Positions 44,436 to 48,523 of a stretch of 48,523 bases of DNA are shown in pieces. The stretch comes from a virus. The stretch lies in IMG/VR virus record IMGVR_UViG_3300049846_001244, positions 1 to 48,523 of that record; one strand, written 5' to 3'. Each line of letters begins with the position of its first letter. Position 1 is the stretch's first letter. The translations under genes and the position numbers were made by a program. The notes below the pieces were generated by a model, which saw only the letters and a program-made list of their open reading frames with translations, did not search any database and had not been told where the DNA came from.

Positions 44436-46895
44436 ATGTCAAAAACTAAAGGTATTGCCAAACTTGTCATTAATAGTGACACAAGCCCAACACCGCAAGA
44501 ACCATCTTTTGTTGAAACGGAAAGTAATGGTGTATTTGTGCACCATGAATCTGCAAATAAATCAAAAGTGTGGTTAAGTAATAATGATGGTATTGCCAAA
44601 GTCGAGTATTCGGCACTTGGTTTGGATATTGGCACAGAACTACCAAACACATTAACCAACAATGTTTCCATAAATTTTAAGGTAAGAGGCTCGAAGGTTT
44701 GGGAAATAGAAGGTGATGATTTATCTTCTGGTGATATTCTTCCCGTTAGTGATAATTTATATTCTATTGGTAGAACTGGTTTTAATCTTAAAGAGGCATT
44801 TACAAGAAAAATCACATCAGATAGTGCCTTGGATTTTTCTACATCTAGTTCGGTTAAATGGTCAATTAACACATCTGGGCATTTTTATCCATATTCAACA
44901 AATGTTTTAGATATAGGGACAACCTCTATCGCAGCCAGAGGGGTGTTTACAAGATTGGTATCATCTGATATTTCTCAGGCTTTGATTTTTGGTATTGGCG
45001 GGACAGGAAAATGGTATATCGCCTCTGGTGTAAATTCCGCACTATCTCCAATATCTAGTGGTTATGATTTAGGAACAGTATCAACTCCAATTGCATCAGC
45101 ATATACACAAATATTATTAGCATCAAATAGGGTTGAATCTAATATTATAACTAGTGATGCGCCTTCATCTTCATTATCATTCAGATTGGGTAATATCAAT
45201 AAATGGTCCATTGATATATCATCAAATTTTGTACCTAATGCAAATTTAGCACAAAATATTGGAAGTGGTTCGCTTCACATACAGGATGTATATCTTTCCA
45301 GAGCCGTAAGAAGTGATTCTAGTAATTTGATAGTGGGTACCTTAGGAAACGGCTCATTAGATTTATATACCAATAATGCATTGAGGTGGAGCATAGATTC
45401 TACCGGTTCATTAAATTCCAATGGCACACAATATATAAAATCACCTAGTGGAAATTTAGGTATTCAGGCAAGTTATACCTTTGGTGTTGGGGGAAGCGCA
45501 ATTGAATTAAATAGTGCCGCATTTGGATTAAATATAGTAACGCAAGGAGACGTAAGAACTTATACTGCTGGTGTATTGCGTTGGACAACCGACTCTGTTG
45601 GTAATATAGAACCGGCCATAGCAACTAATTATAGAATAGGAAATGCCAACCGGTTACTTGAATTAGGCACACAAACAATAACAAAATGTGAAAGTATTAG
45701 TGGACCAACAACAATTGTTATTAATCCACAAGCAGGTGGTCAAGTTTCAATAGATTCCACAGGAGCGGACAATTTATATCTTAAAAAAACTGGGGTGCTT
45801 ACTTGGGCATTTGGTGAAACTGCAATAAGACCAATTAATGCAAATAGGGACATTGGTTCTAGTTTAAACTTAGAACACATTGGTACAACATATACTAAAA
45901 ACATTTCCAATGCTGTTGGTACTCTAAGTTTATCATCTTCTGGTGGAACTTGGCAAATTAATGGTTCTGGTGATCTAGTTTCAACCACCGCAAAAATCTT
46001 GGATACTAATGGTGGTTCATTAAACACATCAACGGCAAATGTATCATTTGGTGTTTTTACACCAAATGTTTCATCGACATTGTATAATACTGATTTAACT
46101 TTACAATCTTCTGCAACACCACCATTTGGGATTAAATTCTATACCGGAGGAGTATTTCAATGGTTTATTGATAATGCAGGAAATTTAATATCATCGGCCT
46201 CGGGAAATTTAGGTAAACAAAATTCGATTTTACAAATTGGTTCAACCGCAACATCAGGGATAAATTCAGAAACAAGAATTATTAATGGCTTTGGTGGTGC
46301 TGGTAATATATTATTTCAATTTGGTGTAAATGCCGCACTAAATCGGTCAAACATTCCACTATTTTGTGATAATTCACTATATGTATTAGAACCATCTAAT
46401 GGCGTTTGTGGTGAATTTACAAGAAACACATCTTCCGGTTCAACGGCGGCCGTAGAAATATTTGATCAAGCAACCGGGCCAACAGGTGGGGGAAATCCCG
46501 CATTTAGAATTTCAAGTAATGGTGTTGTAAAATTTTATGTAGATAATGATGGTAATGCGGTTGGAACTTCCTTTGGTCCTAGTGATATTAGATTAAAAGA
46601 TAATATTATTCCATTAAATAATAAATCAAAAGATATTATTATGTCATTAAACCCGGTATCTTTTACATGGCTAAATTCAAAGAAACAAGATACTGGATTT
46701 ATAGCACAAGAAGTTTTTGAAGTAATACCCGAATCTGTTTTGGTTGGCGATAATGAAGAATTTACCGACTACACAGGAAAACCCTGGGCCGTATCAACCT
46801 CTCAGATTATGTCACATTTAACCAAAGCACTACAAATTGCATTTGAAGAAATAGAAGAACTCAGAAATCAATTAACTGAATTAAAGAATAAATAA
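44436..46895 (+). CDS. Tail fibre with S74 intramolecular chaperone, 819 aa
   Basis: Residues ~716-819 are an intramolecular chaperone auto-processing (peptidase S74) domain: SDIRLKDNIIPL with the catalytic Ser at its start, MSLNPVSFTWLNSKKQDTGF, IAQEVFEVIPESVL, MSHLTKALQIAFEEIEELR. In relatives it trimerises the fibre and cleaves itself off before the Ser. The preceding 650 residues contain about ten loose repeats with the elements IGT-S, FTRxxxSD, W-S-I-D-x-x-G, forming a beta-helical shaft. It has its own late promoter. Confidence 0.9.
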   Translation: MSKTKGIAKLVINSDTSPTPQEPSFVETESNGVFVHHESANKSKVWLSNNDGIAKVEYSALGLDIGTELPNTLTNNVSINFKVRGSKVWEIEGDDLSSGDILPVSDNLYSIGRTGFNLKEAFTRKITSDSALDFSTSSSVKWSINTSGHFYPYSTNVLDIGTTSIAARGVFTRLVSSDISQALIFGIGGTGKWYIASGVNSALSPISSGYDLGTVSTPIASAYTQILLASNRVESNIITSDAPSSSLSFRLGNINKWSIDISSNFVPNANLAQNIGSGSLHIQDVYLSRAVRSDSSNLIVGTLGNGSLDLYTNNALRWSIDSTGSLNSNGTQYIKSPSGNLGIQASYTFGVGGSAIELNSAAFGLNIVTQGDVRTYTAGVLRWTTDSVGNIEPAIATNYRIGNANRLLELGTQTITKCESISGPTTIVINPQAGGQVSIDSTGADNLYLKKTGVLTWAFGETAIRPINANRDIGSSLNLEHIGTTYTKNISNAVGTLSLSSSGGTWQINGSGDLVSTTAKILDTNGGSLNTSTANVSFGVFTPNVSSTLYNTDLTLQSSATPPFGIKFYTGGVFQWFIDNAGNLISSASGNLGKQNSILQIGSTATSGINSETRIINGFGGAGNILFQFGVNAALNRSNIPLFCDNSLYVLEPSNGVCGEFTRNTSSGSTAAVEIFDQATGPTGGGNPAFRISSNGVVKFYVDNDGNAVGTSFGPSDIRLKDNIIPLNNKSKDIIMSLNPVSFTWLNSKKQDTGFIAQEVFEVIPESVLVGDNEEFTDYTGKPWAVSTSQIMSHLTKALQIAFEEIEELRNQLTELKNK
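46888..46894 (+). promoter_or_regulatory. Putative late promoter (ATAAATA)
   Basis: aATAAATA overlapping the end of the S74 fibre gene, 31 bp before ATG 46926. Confidence 0.7.
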
Positions 46896-46925
46896 AAATT
46901 ATAATTTACTAGATTAAGGTAAACA

Positions 46926-48523
46926 ATGGCCAGAACAGAAATCAAAAGTGCTCAAATTAAAGACGGAGAGGTAAAACGCAGTGATTTAAATATCACAACT
47001 ACCGGAGATGCTGTTGTTCGAAAAATAATTGCAGGAACAAACGTCACAATATCATCAACCGGTGTGGATGCTGGAACTGGTGATGTTACAATAAATGCCG
47101 CTGCAACCTCAGGTTTAACTTCACTAAATTCACAAACCGGCTCATCACAGACATTTGCAACCGGAACATCAGGATCAGATTTTAATATAAATTCTGGTAG
47201 TAATATTCATACTTTTAATATTCCAGATGCATCAGGATCAAATCGTGGACTAATAACGACAGGTTCGCAGAGTATTGGTGGAAACAAAACGTTTACTAAT
47301 GGTTGGACTTTAGGTGCAAATGCTGATGCTGGTGGATTTAAAATAACAAATTTAGGTGCACCAACCAGTACAACTGATGCGGCAAGATTATTAGATTGTC
47401 AAGAGGCCGCCGCAGGGTTTGATGTTAAAGATCCATGCATTGTTGCTACTACTGCAAACATAACATTGTCCGGAACACAAACAATCGATGGCGTTGCTGT
47501 TATTGTCGGTGATAGAGTATTAGTAAAAAATCAAACAACTGCAAGCCAAAACGGAATTTATGTAGTTTCAGCAGGTGCATGGACTAGGGCAACGGATGCA
47601 GACAATACACCAAACGCAGAAGTAACGTATGGCATGTTCACTTTTGTCACATCAGGAACAGTAAATGGACAAACACAATGGGTTTTAACAACAAGTGGAA
47701 CAATTGTACTAGGAACAACTTCATTGACTTTCACTAGATTTGGTGTTGGGTTGGGCATTTCTACACTAAACTCCTTATCAGTAGATTCTCAAACTTTTGC
47801 CACCGGAACATCAGGTACCGACTTTGGTATATCAAGTTCAGGATCAACACACACTTTTAATATCCCAGATGCATCCGCAACGGCAAGAGGATTGATAACA
47901 ACCGGATCACAAACAATTGCAGGAGCAAAAACATTAACAGGAGTTTTAACCAGTGTAGGAATACAACCTACAGCAAACAATACATCTAATATTGGTTCAA
48001 CATCACTTGCATATGCTTCAACATTTACCCGAAACATATCATCCGATACATCACAAGATTTATCATTACAAACTGGTGGAACCACTAGGTGGGCAGTAAA
48101 AAATGATGGAACTTTAACAAATCCTCAATCTGGCATATCAGCAATTCAATGGACCGCAAGTAGTTCCGTAGGCAGAATCTTAGGAGCTTCAGATAATACA
48201 GGTAGATTACAGATAACTCCGGCATCTACGCCTTCAAGCACTGTGGGGCCTTATATTGATATGAATGCATCTACTGGTGATTTTGGTATTATTGCTAAAA
48301 ATGGATTTGGTATTAATTTCTTGACATCGGGGACGAGTAGATTACTTATAAACGACAATGGTGCAATAGGCATAAACACTACGGCCACATCAGATAAAGT
48401 AAACATAGCAGTAAATGTCCCAGATACGGGAATTACTATTGATGGAATCGGCTCCGGCACACGTTCGACTCTTACATTTAAATCTAGCGGAATAATTCAA
48501 GCATCATTAGGTTGTGATAATGG
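46926..48523 (+). CDS. Tail fibre protein, partial at right edge (at least 532 aa)
   Basis: The frame opens at ATG 46926 (MARTEIKSAQIKDGEVKRSD) and is open to the window end. Residues ~160-285 match a phage tail-repeat domain (KDPCIVATTANITLSG, IDGVAVIVGDRVLVKNQ, ASQNGIYVVSAGAWTRATDAD, FVTSGTVNGQTQWVLTT). A ~58-residue segment (FATGTSG, HTFNIPDAS, RGLITTGSQ) occurs before and after this domain. The later part resembles the shaft of the preceding S74 fibre (NIGSTSLAYASTFTRNISSD), so it may be a second, longer fibre whose C-terminal tip, perhaps with its own S74 domain, lies outside the window. Confidence 0.85.
   Translation, partial: MARTEIKSAQIKDGEVKRSDLNITTTGDAVVRKIIAGTNVTISSTGVDAGTGDVTINAAATSGLTSLNSQTGSSQTFATGTSGSDFNINSGSNIHTFNIPDASGSNRGLITTGSQSIGGNKTFTNGWTLGANADAGGFKITNLGAPTSTTDAARLLDCQEAAAGFDVKDPCIVATTANITLSGTQTIDGVAVIVGDRVLVKNQTTASQNGIYVVSAGAWTRATDADNTPNAEVTYGMFTFVTSGTVNGQTQWVLTTSGTIVLGTTSLTFTRFGVGLGISTLNSLSVDSQTFATGTSGTDFGISSSGSTHTFNIPDASATARGLITTGSQTIAGAKTLTGVLTSVGIQPTANNTSNIGSTSLAYASTFTRNISSDTSQDLSLQTGGTTRWAVKNDGTLTNPQSGISAIQWTASSSVGRILGASDNTGRLQITPASTPSSTVGPYIDMNASTGDFGIIAKNGFGINFLTSGTSRLLINDNGAIGINTTATSDKVNIAVNVPDTGITIDGIGSGTRSTLTFKSSGIIQASLGCDN
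47120..47935 (+). repeat. Duplicated fibre module within the partial fibre gene
   Basis: Two copies of a roughly 170-bp module, near 47120-47291 and 47762-47930, encode LNS-x(4)-SQTFATGTSG, HTFNIPDAS and RGLITTGSQ. They are similar but clearly diverged, and flank the inserted tail-repeat domain. Confidence 0.75.

Overview
The window is 48.5 kb of AT-rich (roughly one third G+C by eye) bacteriophage DNA, apparently from a T4-like myovirus. The right half carries baseplate and tail-fibre genes in an order familiar from marine T4-like phages: a gp5-like hub/spike, gp25, gp6, a gp7-position wedge protein, gp8, a 2,496-aa DUF4815 protein, then collar-type and S74-type fibre proteins. Most late transcription units are preceded by an ATAAATA element, the T4 late-promoter core. 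The host cannot be named from the sequence. The window cuts a fibre gene at the right edge and probably a repeat gene at the left edge.

Layout. 1-740: three or four small genes on the minus strand; the last appears to run off the left edge as an (LKVA)n tetrapeptide array made of exact 12-bp repeats. 840-8,600: an early/accessory region on the plus strand, driven by many sigma70-type promoters with 17-bp spacers, at least six of them sharing an upstream box (TTCGTA-like) at fixed spacing. It holds a DUF2786 protein, two tRNAs (Pro-UGG, Asn-GUU), a DUF6745-like protein without the tetrapeptide array I associate with its cellular relatives, three free-standing arrays of xQLx tetrapeptides (12, 17 and 14 units of 12 bp), an ExoX-C/OB-fold protein and a cREC-type receiver protein. 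8,600-13,300: minus-strand genes (PD-(D/E)XK-like, ADP-ribosyltransferase-like, one unknown) interleaved with plus-strand small genes, several of which look like decayed tetrad-repeat proteins. 13,400-21,600: densely packed small early/middle genes, including a QVK-type nuclease gene broken by an 11-bp tandem duplication, a calcineurin-like phosphoesterase, a ribbon-helix-helix-like protein, an exported Cys protein, a zinc-knuckle protein and a possible TIM-barrel late protein. 21,660-48,523: the late structural region, with a Vsr-like/EDxHD homing endonuclease gene inserted between gp8 and the DUF4815 gene.

How the genes work together. The late block builds the injection apparatus: spike and wedge proteins, short-fibre or collar protein, and long fibres with an auto-cleaving chaperone. 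The left region looks like a host-takeover and accessory zone assembled from small cassettes, each with its own promoter. The most unusual content is the set of 12-bp tandem repeats encoding tetrapeptide arrays. They occur as near-perfect DNA repeats, as protein-level decayed copies, and next to a DUF6745 core that lacks them, which suggests an expanding, exchanging and decaying repeat-gene family whose function is unknown to me.
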